In this document: positions 1-9,044 of the stretch, piece after piece
How positions within the stretch are numbered: the first letter of the stretch is position 1
Layout of the letters: every line of letters begins with the position of its first letter
Source of the DNA: Imperialibacter sp. EC-SDR9
GTDB lineage: Bacteria; Bacteroidota; Bacteroidia; Cytophagales; Cyclobacteriaceae
Assembly: GCF_902498805.1 (NCBI RefSeq)
Contig: NZ_LR701581.1
Coordinates: 152,338-216,337 of the forward strand
DNA: 64,000 nucleotides
Direction of reading: 5' to 3'
Notes under the pieces: model-generated
Database searches by the model: none
Told to the model about the DNA's origin: nothing
The model's input: only the letters and a program-made list of their open reading frames with translations
Translations under genes and position numbers: made by a program

Positions 1-1
1 C

Positions 2-235
2 AACCATGATCCTGTGAGAGAGCGAAAGCTCTTGATAAAAAAGAGGGACATCGAGAAGTGGCAATCAAAAATGGAAGAAAAGGGCCTTACCATAGTGCCG
101 GTGAGGCTTTTTATGACTGACAAAGGACTAGCTAAAATGGAAATAGCCCTCGCCAAGGGTAAGAAAATTCATGACAAACGAGATAGTATCAAAGAAAGAG
201 ATAGTAAGCGAGAGCTAGACCGACTTAGACTGTAA
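2..235 (+). CDS. smpB: SsrA-binding protein SmpB (3' part)
   Basis: SmpB binds tmRNA and brings it to stalled ribosomes for trans-translation. Only the C-terminal 77 residues are in the window; the gene is cut by the left edge and the frame is open from base 2. The motif NHDPVRERKLL at the edge is the conserved SmpB signature, followed by the KKRDIEKW helix, the strand ending VPVRLF, and a basic tail (KGKKIHDKRDSIKERD) that is disordered off the ribosome and enters the mRNA channel. The GTG at 14 is an internal codon, not the start. The next gene begins 5 bases after the stop, so the two are probably co-transcribed. Confidence 0.93.
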   Translation, partial: NHDPVRERKLLIKKRDIEKWQSKMEEKGLTIVPVRLFMTDKGLAKMEIALAKGKKIHDKRDSIKERDSKRELDRLRL

Positions 236-240
236 ACCTT

Positions 241-1017
241 ATGACTGAGACCGAAAAGGGAATTTGTAGATTATGCCTTGTGCCGGTTATGTGCGAACCT
301 TCCTTTCACTCGCTTCAACTAAGCGAGCTTCTTTTTGGGGAGCATTATGAGGTTTTGGAGACAAATGAAGACGGAAAGTGGATAAAGATTAAAATCCATT
401 TTGACGGAACGGTAGGATGGATTTTGAAGATCCATTTTTATGGAATAACACAAGAGTATTTTGAGCAGATCAATCATTCGGACTACAAGGTTTGCACTGA
501 TCTGACCGCAAATATTTTTTTCAAGAAACACTACCTTAATATTCTTATAGGCAGTGTGCTGCCGATATCCACCAATGAGTTGTTCAAAATAGAAGAGCAG
601 TTGGCTTTCAATGGCAACTCAAAGAGTCTCGGTCAGCGCCGTGACTACGGTTTTCTTCGTGAGACGCTTCAGAAGTACATGTACTCGCCCTACCGGGCAG
701 GCGCCAGAACACCCTATGGCATCGACGATATTGGCCTTGTGCAGCAGGTGTATCGCATGGTGGGCTATCCGGTACCAAGAAACCTGAAGCAACTTGCGTC
801 GGTCGGGGATCAGGTTGATTCTGTGGGGGCGTCGAAACCCGGGGATCTGTTGGTCTGGCATGAGAAGGACGAAGTAAAGGCTGGCATCAACATAGGAGAA
901 GAACAGGCGGTGATAGTGACTGATTCGGTGAAGATTGTTAATATTGATGACAAGGGTCTGGTCAATGAAATGAGAGATGGGAAGCTAGTGGCGGTGAGGA
1001 GGATCCTCAAAATGTAG
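241..1017 (+). CDS. NlpC/P60-like protein with SH3-type N-terminus, catalytic residues lost
   Basis: This 258-residue protein has the layout of Bacteroidota C40 (NlpC/P60) peptidoglycan peptidases: an SH3-like N-terminal region (about 10-85) and a papain-like C-terminal region (about 135-255). The family normally reads GIDCSG at the nucleophile; here it reads GIDDIG, with Asp163 in place of Cys and Ile164 in place of Ser. The usual HVGI strand carrying the catalytic His reads KAGI, and the later HASG position reads IVTD. The flanking fold motifs (YGID, LVQQVYRMVGYPVPR, PGDLLVW) are intact, so this looks like a folded pseudoenzyme that may bind cell wall or a partner, not a decayed gene. No signal peptide is evident. 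It lies 5 bases after smpB and 7 bases before the HNH gene. Confidence 0.82.
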   Translation: MTETEKGICRLCLVPVMCEPSFHSLQLSELLFGEHYEVLETNEDGKWIKIKIHFDGTVGWILKIHFYGITQEYFEQINHSDYKVCTDLTANIFFKKHYLNILIGSVLPISTNELFKIEEQLAFNGNSKSLGQRRDYGFLRETLQKYMYSPYRAGARTPYGIDDIGLVQQVYRMVGYPVPRNLKQLASVGDQVDSVGASKPGDLLVWHEKDEVKAGINIGEEQAVIVTDSVKIVNIDDKGLVNEMRDGKLVAVRRILKM

Positions 1018-1024
1018 AAGAGGC

Positions 1025-1543
1025 ATGAGCTTAAAGAGGAACGTGTTGGTTCTTAATCAGGACTATTCTCCCTTAACTGTTTGTTCGGTGGAGAGAGCAT
1101 TTCTTCTTGTCTTTTTGAATAAGGCTGAAATGATTTCGCCTGTTCCCAACGTTTTTCTGCATACTGTGGACACTTCTTATCAGGCCCCATCGGTCATCAA
1201 AGTGTCAAGGTATATCAGTGTCCCCTACAAAGGAGTTATCCTGTCTCGCCAAAACGTTTTCCGGCGTGACAACCACGAATGCCAGTACTGCGGTACCAAC
1301 AGAGACCTTACCCTTGATCATCTTGTTCCCCGCTCGAAAGGGGGCACCTCCAGCTGGAAAAACCTTGTTACTGCCTGCAAACATTGCAATGCCAAGAAAG
1401 GCGATTATGCGCCCGGTGAAGTTGGGATGAAACTTAGAAAAGAGCCCTTCAAACCATCTTACATTATGTTTTTGAAAACTTCCAATGGTAGCGTGTTCGA
1501 CGAGTGGCGACCTTTTTTGCAACTCAAGTCGGAGGCGCTATAA
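1025..1543 (+). CDS. HNH endonuclease family protein
   Basis: A 172-residue protein with a C-terminal HNH/Zn domain: CQYCG, then LTLDHLVPRSKGG (His of the ββα-metal site), then NLVTACKHCNAKKGD, giving two CxxC pairs for structural zinc. The N-terminal 75 residues (VLVLNQDYSPLTVCSVERAFLLV) match the widespread stand-alone bacterial HNH proteins found in many Bacteroidota. The nucleic acid target is unknown; such proteins are often called 5-methylcytosine-restriction-like, but nothing here decides that. It probably shares a transcript with the two upstream genes. The next 253 bases hold no gene I can support. Confidence 0.85.
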   Translation: MSLKRNVLVLNQDYSPLTVCSVERAFLLVFLNKAEMISPVPNVFLHTVDTSYQAPSVIKVSRYISVPYKGVILSRQNVFRRDNHECQYCGTNRDLTLDHLVPRSKGGTSSWKNLVTACKHCNAKKGDYAPGEVGMKLRKEPFKPSYIMFLKTSNGSVFDEWRPFLQLKSEAL

Positions 1544-1796
1544 GTCTCTCCATTTCCTTCTCTATGCCTTCCTGACGATCCAGCTATCTTTTGTGGCTGC
1601 TCTTTTGTTATCTCCATTTTTAGGGCTGTACCGCAGAATACAAAGGCTTTTGGTGAGCCTGCAACTGTGTTTTAAGGCCGACCGACGTGACCGGAAAAAT
1701 AAATTCATGATTTTTTTAAGTGAGCTGACCCAATTTCACTCCTTTTCCTGTAGTAGGGGGTGAAGGGAATTTGATCACATAAAAAGACCATGTAAT

Positions 1797-4415
1797 ATGA
1801 AAGTAAAACAGTTAGTCGGAATGCTCACCTGTTTGGTGATGTTAGTGTTTGCAATAAGTTGTGGGGACGATGAACCATCACCCTCGAAGTTCAAGCTGGA
1901 AGCGGATATTGATTTTAGTCCGGAAAACCCGGCTGTGAATGAAGAAATTGCCCTAGATGCAAGTGGTTCCGTAGATGCGGATGCGATTGGCTTCACTGCC
2001 GAGTGGACGCTGCTGTCGCAGCCTGGTGGCAGCACCACCAAAATAACCAACGCCGATGCCATTATTGCTTCTTTGATCCCTGACGTGGAGGGGGACTATG
2101 AAGTCCAGTTGAAAATTTCGAATGCTGATGAAGGCGTAGGCGATACCAAGACGGTGACTATAAATGCTCTGGCACCTGGTTATGTGGAGCTTAGCGGATT
2201 TATAGACAGCGACATGACGCTTGAAAACATCAATCTTGACCCTGCACTTATTGATTATTTGGTAACAGGAGATGTGTCGGTGCTTGCTGTTCTCACCGTA
2301 GAGCCAGGGGTCGTTATTCATTTCCAGGAAGATAAAATGATGAAGATTGAGCAGGGTGGCACTTTGCTGGCAGCAGGTACCGAAGCCGACTCCATCATTT
2401 TTACAACAGCCAACGAAGAGGCTGATCTGTTTTGGAAGGGGCTTTATATACAGTCAGCCAGTGCGCAAAACATACTTAAGTACGCCGAAGTTTCATACGC
2501 TGGCAACACAGCAATGGATTTTAACGGAGCTGACTATAAGGCTGGTGTAGGTGTAAATGGAGGCGGAAATATCAAGATTGAAAATAGCCTGTTTGCCAGC
2601 AATAAAGGATATGCAGTTTATCTCGACGACGACGGAGGGAAACTGAATACCTTTAAGGACAACCTCTTTGTTGACAATGAAAACGGCATGGCCGTGTGGG
2701 CTGAAACGGCAGCAAGTGTTGACAATACCACCACGTTTACCAATTCAACAAATGCTGATGTTGAAATTTTTTCCTCTTCAATTGCCGAAGCGACAGAAAT
2801 AACTTGGAAAGCATTGAGCGATGACGCTCGTTATACTGTTTCGGGAGATATCGATGTGAACGGGGTGCTTACTATTGCTCCGGGAGCTAAATTCGGTTTG
2901 GATGAGGATGTGATGATCAGAGTAGACGGCGCATTCATTGCTGCCGGCACAGCAGAGAGTCCGATTGAGTTCACAACCTCCGATGCCGCCTCCGCACTTC
3001 GCTGGAAAGGTATTTATGTGAACTCAGCCGATGGCAGAAACATATTGAACCATGTCACGCTTTCATATGCTGGAAATTCAGAGATGAATTTCTCTGGAGA
3101 AGACTTCTCCGCCGGTGTTGGTATTGAGCTCGGCGCAAAAATGGCGTTTAAGAACAGTACTTTCTCAAACAACAAAGGCTATGGCGTGTATGCCGACGAT
3201 GCCGGTGGCCAGATTGGTGCTTTTGAAAACAACACACTCACTTTGAATGACAGGGCGGTTGGCTTGCCAGCTGACCAGGCTGAAATGATAGACGGTGCTT
3301 CTGTTTTTACAGACAATGCCAATGCTGATGTTGAAATTTTTGAGTCGGATTTTTCGGAATCCAAAACGTCGACATGGAAAAAACTTAGTGGAGGTGCTGC
3401 CTACAGATTGTCGGGCGACATGGATGTAAACGGTAAGCTCACTATTGCCGCCGGAGCTATTGTGAACTTTGATGAAAATGCCCTTGTAAGGGTATTTGGA
3501 TCACTAACTGCCGTGGGTACTGCCACTGACCGCATTGTATTTACGACATCAAACCCGGGAGGCGAGCTCTACTGGAAGGGCATTTACATCAGCTCTGCCA
3601 GTAGCCTCAATAATTTTGATTTTACCGATTTTTCGTTCGCCGGTAATTCTCCCATCGATTTCTCGGGAGCCGATTTTGCAGCTGCCATTGGCGTGGACAT
3701 CACCGGCAAGGTATCGGTGACCAACTCTACGTTTACCAACAATAAAGACTATGGAATCTATGCCGATGAGTCGGGCGGGCAGATAGGTAGTTTTGGAACC
3801 AACAGCTTTTCTGACAACAAAAGGGGTGTAGGTATTCCAGCCGATGAACTTGATGCCATGGATGGAGCAAGCACCTTCACCAACAACTCATTTGCTGACG
3901 TGGAAGTGTTTGGAAGCGACCTGGCCCAGGACAAAGTGGTCACCTGGAAGTCGTTGACCACCGGCGCTTCTTACAGAATTACCGGAAATATCAGGGTGTA
4001 CGGAAAAGTTACTGTGGAGGCAGGCGCTTCTTTCAAAATGGACGAAGACGTGCAGATTCTGGTGGATGGCGCATTTACGGCAAAAGGAACTTCCACTAAC
4101 ATGATCACTTTCACCTCGTCAAATATCGATGGCGGGCTACACTGGAAGGGGTTTTATTTTTCGTCAACGGATGCCAGCAACGAGTTTGATTTTTGCAACA
4201 TCGCTTACGGGGGAAACTCACCACATGACTTTAACGGGGCCGATTTCCCAGCCAATATTGCCGTGAATTCAGACGGAAAAGTGACGGTAACGAACTCCAC
4301 CATTTCCAACAGCAGTGGCTACGGCATCTATTCTAAAGGTGTAACCAATGACTTTTCCGGAGCGGCAGCTGGCAACACTTTCACTGGTAATGCGAGTGGA
4401 AATAATCAGGAATAG
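1797..4415 (+). CDS. Lipoprotein with PKD-like domain and parallel beta-helix repeats
   Basis: An 872-residue surface lipoprotein. The signal peptide ends in a lipobox (VFAISC) with mature start CGDDEPSPS, the acidic run typical of exported Bacteroidota lipoproteins. Residues about 33-125 resemble a PKD/Ig-like domain (SPENPAVNEEIALDASGSVDAD). The rest is four tandem repeats of 190 residues, each with conserved landmarks: GxLTVAPG, AxGTxxxxIxFTT, WKGxYxxS, YAGNS, NKGYGVY and ADVEIF. This is the pattern of right-handed parallel beta-helix proteins (pectate-lyase-like folds). No catalytic motif or type IX sorting tail is seen, so adhesin, structural or glycan-binding roles are all possible. It stands alone and is followed by a good terminator. 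Confidence 0.8.
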   Translation: MKVKQLVGMLTCLVMLVFAISCGDDEPSPSKFKLEADIDFSPENPAVNEEIALDASGSVDADAIGFTAEWTLLSQPGGSTTKITNADAIIASLIPDVEGDYEVQLKISNADEGVGDTKTVTINALAPGYVELSGFIDSDMTLENINLDPALIDYLVTGDVSVLAVLTVEPGVVIHFQEDKMMKIEQGGTLLAAGTEADSIIFTTANEEADLFWKGLYIQSASAQNILKYAEVSYAGNTAMDFNGADYKAGVGVNGGGNIKIENSLFASNKGYAVYLDDDGGKLNTFKDNLFVDNENGMAVWAETAASVDNTTTFTNSTNADVEIFSSSIAEATEITWKALSDDARYTVSGDIDVNGVLTIAPGAKFGLDEDVMIRVDGAFIAAGTAESPIEFTTSDAASALRWKGIYVNSADGRNILNHVTLSYAGNSEMNFSGEDFSAGVGIELGAKMAFKNSTFSNNKGYGVYADDAGGQIGAFENNTLTLNDRAVGLPADQAEMIDGASVFTDNANADVEIFESDFSESKTSTWKKLSGGAAYRLSGDMDVNGKLTIAAGAIVNFDENALVRVFGSLTAVGTATDRIVFTTSNPGGELYWKGIYISSASSLNNFDFTDFSFAGNSPIDFSGADFAAAIGVDITGKVSVTNSTFTNNKDYGIYADESGGQIGSFGTNSFSDNKRGVGIPADELDAMDGASTFTNNSFADVEVFGSDLAQDKVVTWKSLTTGASYRITGNIRVYGKVTVEAGASFKMDEDVQILVDGAFTAKGTSTNMITFTSSNIDGGLHWKGFYFSSTDASNEFDFCNIAYGGNSPHDFNGADFPANIAVNSDGKVTVTNSTISNSSGYGIYSKGVTNDFSGAAAGNTFTGNASGNNQE
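2161..4400 (+). repeat. Four in-frame tandem repeats with 570-bp period
   Basis: The WKG codons of the four repeats start at 2433, 3003, 3573 and 4143, an exact 570-bp spacing with no indels. The repeats have diverged in sequence but not in length, which indicates an old duplication kept in register by the protein fold. The last unit is truncated at its C-terminal end. Confidence 0.85.
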
Positions 4416-4461
4416 GTAAAAACCAATCGATAAACACAGGCAGCTGAATTTCTTGTAAAGG

Positions 4462-4487
4462 CCCGATCCAAAAGGATCGGGTTTTTT
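4462..4487 (+). terminator. Rho-independent terminator after the beta-helix lipoprotein gene
   Basis: A perfect 8-bp stem (CCCGATCC / GGATCGGG) with an AAAA loop is followed directly by six T. It lies 47 bases after the stop at 4415 and separates that gene from the sigma factor operon. Confidence 0.9.
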
Positions 4488-4587
4488 ATGCTTCCGCCCG
4501 TAGATTAAATACGGAATATTCTATTTATTCTTTATAGCTTTATACTTTGACAGAGTTTATAGGCATCTAAATTTATTATTTCAAACG

Positions 4588-5163
4588 ATGGGTGAAGCGG
4601 AGCTGGTGAAACTGATAGACAGGATCAATAAAGGTGACCAAAAAGCGCTTGATGAACTCTTTCCCGTTGTTTACGATGAGCTTCGGAAAAATGCCCACCA
4701 TTTGAGGTTCAAGTTTCGGCAACAAGAAACACTGAACACCACTGCACTTGTACACGAAGCATATTTGAAACTCTCGAAAGCTGACCTGAGCAAGCTTCAA
4801 AGCAAAGAGCACTTTTACAATCTTGCTGCAAAAGCCATTCGTCAAATTTTGGTAAACGCTTGCCTGAAAAAGCAAACTGACAAGCGAGGAAATCAGCCCA
4901 GTCATTTGAAAATTGATGACCTCGAAGAACACCTAAATTTTACTGAAGAAACAGGAACGGCTATTTTGAAAATACATGAAGCTTTGGAAGTGCTTGAGAA
5001 AAGGGAGCCTACCTATGGGAAAATTGTCGAATGCCGTTTTTTTGCTGGACTTTCCATCGATGAAACAGCAAAAATATTGGGTACTAGCCCTTCCACAGTC
5101 AAGCGGTCGTGGAGCATGGCCAAGACCTGGCTTCACATGCAGCTTTCACCATCAGCAGCCTAA
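4588..5163 (+). CDS. ECF sigma factor (TIGR02999-like) linked to a Ser/Thr kinase
   Basis: A 191-residue RNA polymerase sigma factor of the extracytoplasmic-function type. Region 2 includes DELFPVVYDELRKNAHH and TALVHEAYLKL; region 4 is the helix-turn-helix LSIDETAKILGTSPSTVKRSWSMAK near the C-terminus. The ETLNTTALVHEAYL motif is typical of the TIGR02999 group, which occurs next to protein kinases in Acidobacteria, Planctomycetes and some Bacteroidota. The kinase gene follows after 16 bases, so the kinase may control this sigma factor by phosphorylation, as known for related ECF groups. No membrane anti-sigma factor is adjacent, which fits that model. Confidence 0.9.
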   Translation: MGEAELVKLIDRINKGDQKALDELFPVVYDELRKNAHHLRFKFRQQETLNTTALVHEAYLKLSKADLSKLQSKEHFYNLAAKAIRQILVNACLKKQTDKRGNQPSHLKIDDLEEHLNFTEETGTAILKIHEALEVLEKREPTYGKIVECRFFAGLSIDETAKILGTSPSTVKRSWSMAKTWLHMQLSPSAA

Positions 5164-5179
5164 TCTCTAAGTCTACGCT

Positions 5180-7675
5180 ATGGAGCAATATTCCCAGGAG
5201 GAATGGATTGATTTTTTAACAAAAATGAACCTCACAGCCGAGGCATTGCCTGGTTTACTGGGGCATCAGGGTGACGCTGAGTCATTTTTTGAAGTGTTGC
5301 AAGATAACCTTTCAAAAGAGCTTTCCGACAGCCTGGAAATAAGGTTGCCAGTGGGTTATGCCATTGGCAAGTACCAGGTGGTGGAAGAGGCTGGCGTGGG
5401 TGGTATGGCAGTAGTTTACAAAGCTAAAAGAGCTGACAACCTGTTTGATCAGCAAGTGGCAATAAAGGTGCTTTCGCCACTGCTCAACACTGACAAATAC
5501 GAACAATACTTTAAAGCGGAACGGCAACTACTGGCTTCGCTAAATCACCCCAACATAGCAAGGATTTTTGACGGAGGGCTTACCGGTGATCAGACTCCTT
5601 ATCTGGTCATGGAGTATGTGGATGGCTTGCCTATTAATCAATACTGTAAACAGCATCGGTTAAGCATTTCCGAGACGCTTAACCGCATTATGATTCCGGT
5701 CTGTCGTGCGGTAATTCATGCCCACAACAACTTCATCCTGCATAGAGATATTAAACCTTCTAATGTTCTCATTACCGATGACGGACAGGTCAAACTGCTC
5801 GACTTTGGCATAAGCAAGCTCTTTGATGACCAATTGGAGGAAGATACTTCTTTTGGAGGAACCTTGAAATACGCTTCTCCCGAGCAACTTTCGCACAGGG
5901 CGTTGTCCGTTCAGTCCGATATTTATCAGTTGGGCGTGCTTTTGTATGAGTTGCTCACAGGACGGATGCCGTTTGACGGTAACGAGAGAGACAAGGTAAT
6001 AGCTATGATACGTAGTGGGCAGTTTCAGGCCCCAATGACCCTTAACCCGGCCATTAAGACAGACCTGAATGCAATTATTACAAAGTGCATGGCTGTTGAT
6101 GCAGGGCAGAGGTATCAGACAGTGACGGATTTAGTCGCTGATCTTCAGAATTATCTTCACCATTTCCCGGTGTCCGCCAGAGAGGCGAGCTGGGGTTATT
6201 CCTCCCGCCTGTTTTTAAGGCGCAACACACTTGCCTCGGCACTTGTAGCAGTCATTGTGGTGGTATCAATGGGCGCTGCTATCATTACTCAAATTCAGAA
6301 GCGAGCACTGGAAAGGGAGCAGCAAAAGGTGATAGCTTCCAACGAGTTTCTGACTAAAATATTCGAGGCAAATGACCCAGGGGTGGTGCAGGGAGAAGAG
6401 GTGACGGCCGCTGCCTTGCTCCGAAATAGCGAGAAGGAAATCAATAATATCAGTGATCCTGAGATCAAAGCCTCGGCACAGGTGCAGCTGGGTAGTTTAT
6501 ACAAAAGGCTGGGCTTGTGGAAGGAGTCGGGATCTTTTTTCTTCGATGCCCTCCAATATTATCGGGAACACAATGGAAGTGCGCTTGAAATTGGCAGGCT
6601 ATACAATGAGATTTCTGGCTACTACCGGGACATGTCGGAGTACGATAAGGCTGATTCAACCATTCAGTTGGCGATCAGCCATCTTGAACGGGAAAAAGAG
6701 GTCAATCCATTGGCATTGGCAATGTCTTACAAAGACCATGGGTATGTTCTGTACCTGAAAGGCAAATATGAGCAAGGGGAGGGTGAAGTGCGAAAGGCAA
6801 TTGCTCTCATTGAAGATGCCATTGCATCGGGACATAGCGAAGGAATGGGAAGCCCAAAAAAGGAAATTCAATTAGGGTTTGCCTACAACTATCTCAGCAG
6901 CAACCTTAGGGAGCAGTCAAAATATGAAGAGGCACTTGAAGTGAGTTTGTCTGCGGTGAAGCTGGGAGAGAAATTTGAGGGTGAAGATGTTACCCTGAAG
7001 CTTATTGCTTTAAACAACCTCTCATTAGTATATAGCCGACTTCATAATTTTGAAAAACAGGTGCAGATACTCCGGGACTTGCTGGATGAGAACTTTCGAA
7101 TTTATGGGCCTGATCATCCAAGTACGCTTAGTTCCTATGCGAATTTGGGCTCTGCCTACTACAAGCTGAAAGACTATGCTAAGTCAGACTCTTTGCAGCT
7201 TCTGGCTTACGAAGCCTACCTGGCAAAATTTGGCCCCTTTCACAATTACACAGTAAGCGTGTTGTACAATCTCGGAAATTCAAAATTTGGACAGCGGGAC
7301 TTTGGGAATGCGCTGAGCTACTATGAAAAGGTGCTTGCGGCGGATGTCAATAATTTTGGCGACGAGCATCCTTATGTAGCAGGTGACTATGTGAGCATGG
7401 GAATGACTTGGCAGGCAATGCAGAAGTTTGATGAGGCTGAGCGAAGTTACCAGAAGGCATTCAACATTTATCTCGACAAGCTGGGGGAGAAGAGCAGAAA
7501 AGTAATCGATGTTTATTCGAACTTTGGGGACTTGTATGGCGAGTTGAACGACATGGAAAAGGCCGAACTCAATTATGCAAAGGCCATTGAACTAAGTAAG
7601 GAAGTATTAGGGGAAGATCACCCGTACCATCAGAAGTTGAAAGATGAATGGGCTGCTATCCAGTCTAAGCAGTAG
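5180..7675 (+). CDS. Membrane Ser/Thr protein kinase with TPR sensor domain
   Basis: An 831-residue Hanks-type kinase. The kinase domain spans about residues 60-335: glycine-rich loop GVGGMAVVYKA, lysine in QQVAIKVL, catalytic loop ILHRDIKPSNVL, and LLDFGIS (DFG). The N-terminal 60 residues are a short helical extension. One membrane segment (about 355-378, LASALVAVIVVVSMGAAII) follows, then a region of about 440 residues with repeated tetratricopeptide patterns (YNYLSSNLREQSKYEEALEV; AIELSKEVLGEDHPY) that would lie outside the cytoplasm. The TPR part resembles kinesin-light-chain-like TPRs. With the sigma factor just upstream it forms a likely signal-to-transcription pair. Substrate and signal are unknown. 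Confidence 0.92.
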   Translation: MEQYSQEEWIDFLTKMNLTAEALPGLLGHQGDAESFFEVLQDNLSKELSDSLEIRLPVGYAIGKYQVVEEAGVGGMAVVYKAKRADNLFDQQVAIKVLSPLLNTDKYEQYFKAERQLLASLNHPNIARIFDGGLTGDQTPYLVMEYVDGLPINQYCKQHRLSISETLNRIMIPVCRAVIHAHNNFILHRDIKPSNVLITDDGQVKLLDFGISKLFDDQLEEDTSFGGTLKYASPEQLSHRALSVQSDIYQLGVLLYELLTGRMPFDGNERDKVIAMIRSGQFQAPMTLNPAIKTDLNAIITKCMAVDAGQRYQTVTDLVADLQNYLHHFPVSAREASWGYSSRLFLRRNTLASALVAVIVVVSMGAAIITQIQKRALEREQQKVIASNEFLTKIFEANDPGVVQGEEVTAAALLRNSEKEINNISDPEIKASAQVQLGSLYKRLGLWKESGSFFFDALQYYREHNGSALEIGRLYNEISGYYRDMSEYDKADSTIQLAISHLEREKEVNPLALAMSYKDHGYVLYLKGKYEQGEGEVRKAIALIEDAIASGHSEGMGSPKKEIQLGFAYNYLSSNLREQSKYEEALEVSLSAVKLGEKFEGEDVTLKLIALNNLSLVYSRLHNFEKQVQILRDLLDENFRIYGPDHPSTLSSYANLGSAYYKLKDYAKSDSLQLLAYEAYLAKFGPFHNYTVSVLYNLGNSKFGQRDFGNALSYYEKVLAADVNNFGDEHPYVAGDYVSMGMTWQAMQKFDEAERSYQKAFNIYLDKLGEKSRKVIDVYSNFGDLYGELNDMEKAELNYAKAIELSKEVLGEDHPYHQKLKDEWAAIQSKQ

Positions 7676-7700
7676 CAGCCAGGTGTTTCACCTTCCTTCG

Positions 7701-9044
7701 TCATAATTCAATTTTGAAAACTGTCTTTTTTCCAACCTCCGATTCCACGCCCAGTGTGCCTCCGTGCATGTGAATGATTTGCCTCGACAGGCTGAGGCCT
7801 ATGCCAGACCCCGTTGGCTTAGTGGTGTAAAACGGAATGAAAATATTGTCGATGGCTTCCGGAATAATGCCAGGCCCATTGTCTTCCACTTCTATAATGG
7901 GGCGTAGCTGATCGCTCATATATCCTCTCACCGTGACCTTTGCATCTGGTTGGTCTATTAATACCTCAATAGCATTTTTCACAAGGTTGATGAGTACCAT
8001 TTCCAGCAGTTCGTCGTCCGCAATGATGGTCATTTCATCGTCCTCAAGTTCTGTGGCAAGGGTCACTTGGCTTGCCTTTGTTTCTGCCAAATACAGATTT
8101 TCGATCCTGGCCAGCAGTGTCGCTAGTTTCACGGGCTTCAGTGCCGGTTTTGGAATCTGGGTGAAGTCCCGGTAGGCATGGACAAACTTTTTCAGGGCGT
8201 GACTCCTGTTCTCTATTGCCTGAAGAGCCTCGTTAATGTCGCTGATTGTTTCCTTCGACATTTGCTCCTCGTTGTCGGCATGGGTTTCCTCTTCAAACAT
8301 GTCTTTTAGCGTCGACACCAAAGAAGAAATTGGCGTCACCGAATTCATGATCTCATGCCTGAGTACCTTGGTCAGGTTTTGCCAGGCCTCCAGTTCATTT
8401 TGCTGCAGCTCCGAGCGAATATTTTGCAGAGAAACGAGTGTGAGCTCTCGTCCTCTTATTCTCAATCGGGAAGTGTGAATGGCCAGGTGAACGAGTTCAT
8501 TTTTTCGGTAGAGGGTATTGCCCCCTGTGGGAATTGATTTTAACAGGATGTAAAGCTCCGGGTCTGTGCCCGAAAGCTCATTTAGCTCCGCCAGGTTATC
8601 AAGTGACAGCAGTTTTTTTGCCATGTGATTAATGAGCCCCACTTCGCCGGTATCGTCGTAACTTAAAATACCCACCTGCACGTTCTTTACCAGGGTGTCC
8701 AGAAATTGAAGGTTTTCCTCATTTTCTTTTCTCGTATGCCTGAAAGCATCGAGTACTTCTTTCATAGAATGATTGAGCTGCCTAAATGACTTTCCAACCT
8801 TATTGTCAGCGTCAAAGCCAATAATGAAGTCGTCGTATTTAATGGCTTCAATGAAACGGGTCAGCTTACGGTTGGTGTTTTCGACGTAGTGAAACAGGCT
8901 GAAAAGAGAGAAAATTCCCACACTGAAGATAATAGTGGCACTCACGTATTTGTTGCTTTCGATTAGCCAAATGAAAGCCATTGTCAATAGCCCGATAAAA
9001 GCTACCCGAAGAAATATTTGAAATCGGAAGCTGCTAAAAATCAT
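7701..9044 (-). CDS. Two-component sensor histidine kinase (NtrY-like)
   Basis: A 447-residue kinase with two N-terminal membrane segments and almost no loop between them (about 10-52), so it probably senses an internal or membrane signal. A PAS-like region (about 105-200, NVQVGILSYDDTGEVGLIN) precedes the dimerisation/phosphoacceptor helix, whose H-box reads VLRHEIMNSVTPI. The ATPase domain has NLVKNAIEVL (N-box), VEDNGPGI (G1), FYTTKPTGSGIGLSL (F/G2). It overlaps the upstream response regulator gene by 11 bases (9034-9044), so the two are co-translated and form a pair. The family resembles kinases partnered with NtrC-type regulators; the stimulus is not readable. Confidence 0.92.
   Translation of the reverse strand: MIFSSFRFQIFLRVAFIGLLTMAFIWLIESNKYVSATIIFSVGIFSLFSLFHYVENTNRKLTRFIEAIKYDDFIIGFDADNKVGKSFRQLNHSMKEVLDAFRHTRKENEENLQFLDTLVKNVQVGILSYDDTGEVGLINHMAKKLLSLDNLAELNELSGTDPELYILLKSIPTGGNTLYRKNELVHLAIHTSRLRIRGRELTLVSLQNIRSELQQNELEAWQNLTKVLRHEIMNSVTPISSLVSTLKDMFEEETHADNEEQMSKETISDINEALQAIENRSHALKKFVHAYRDFTQIPKPALKPVKLATLLARIENLYLAETKASQVTLATELEDDEMTIIADDELLEMVLINLVKNAIEVLIDQPDAKVTVRGYMSDQLRPIIEVEDNGPGIIPEAIDNIFIPFYTTKPTGSGIGLSLSRQIIHMHGGTLGVESEVGKKTVFKIEL

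Noticed and set aside
1485..1763. 92-codon frame after the HNH gene
   Set aside because: Starts inside the HNH gene in another frame and encodes a hydrophobic stretch by chance; no homologous motif seen.
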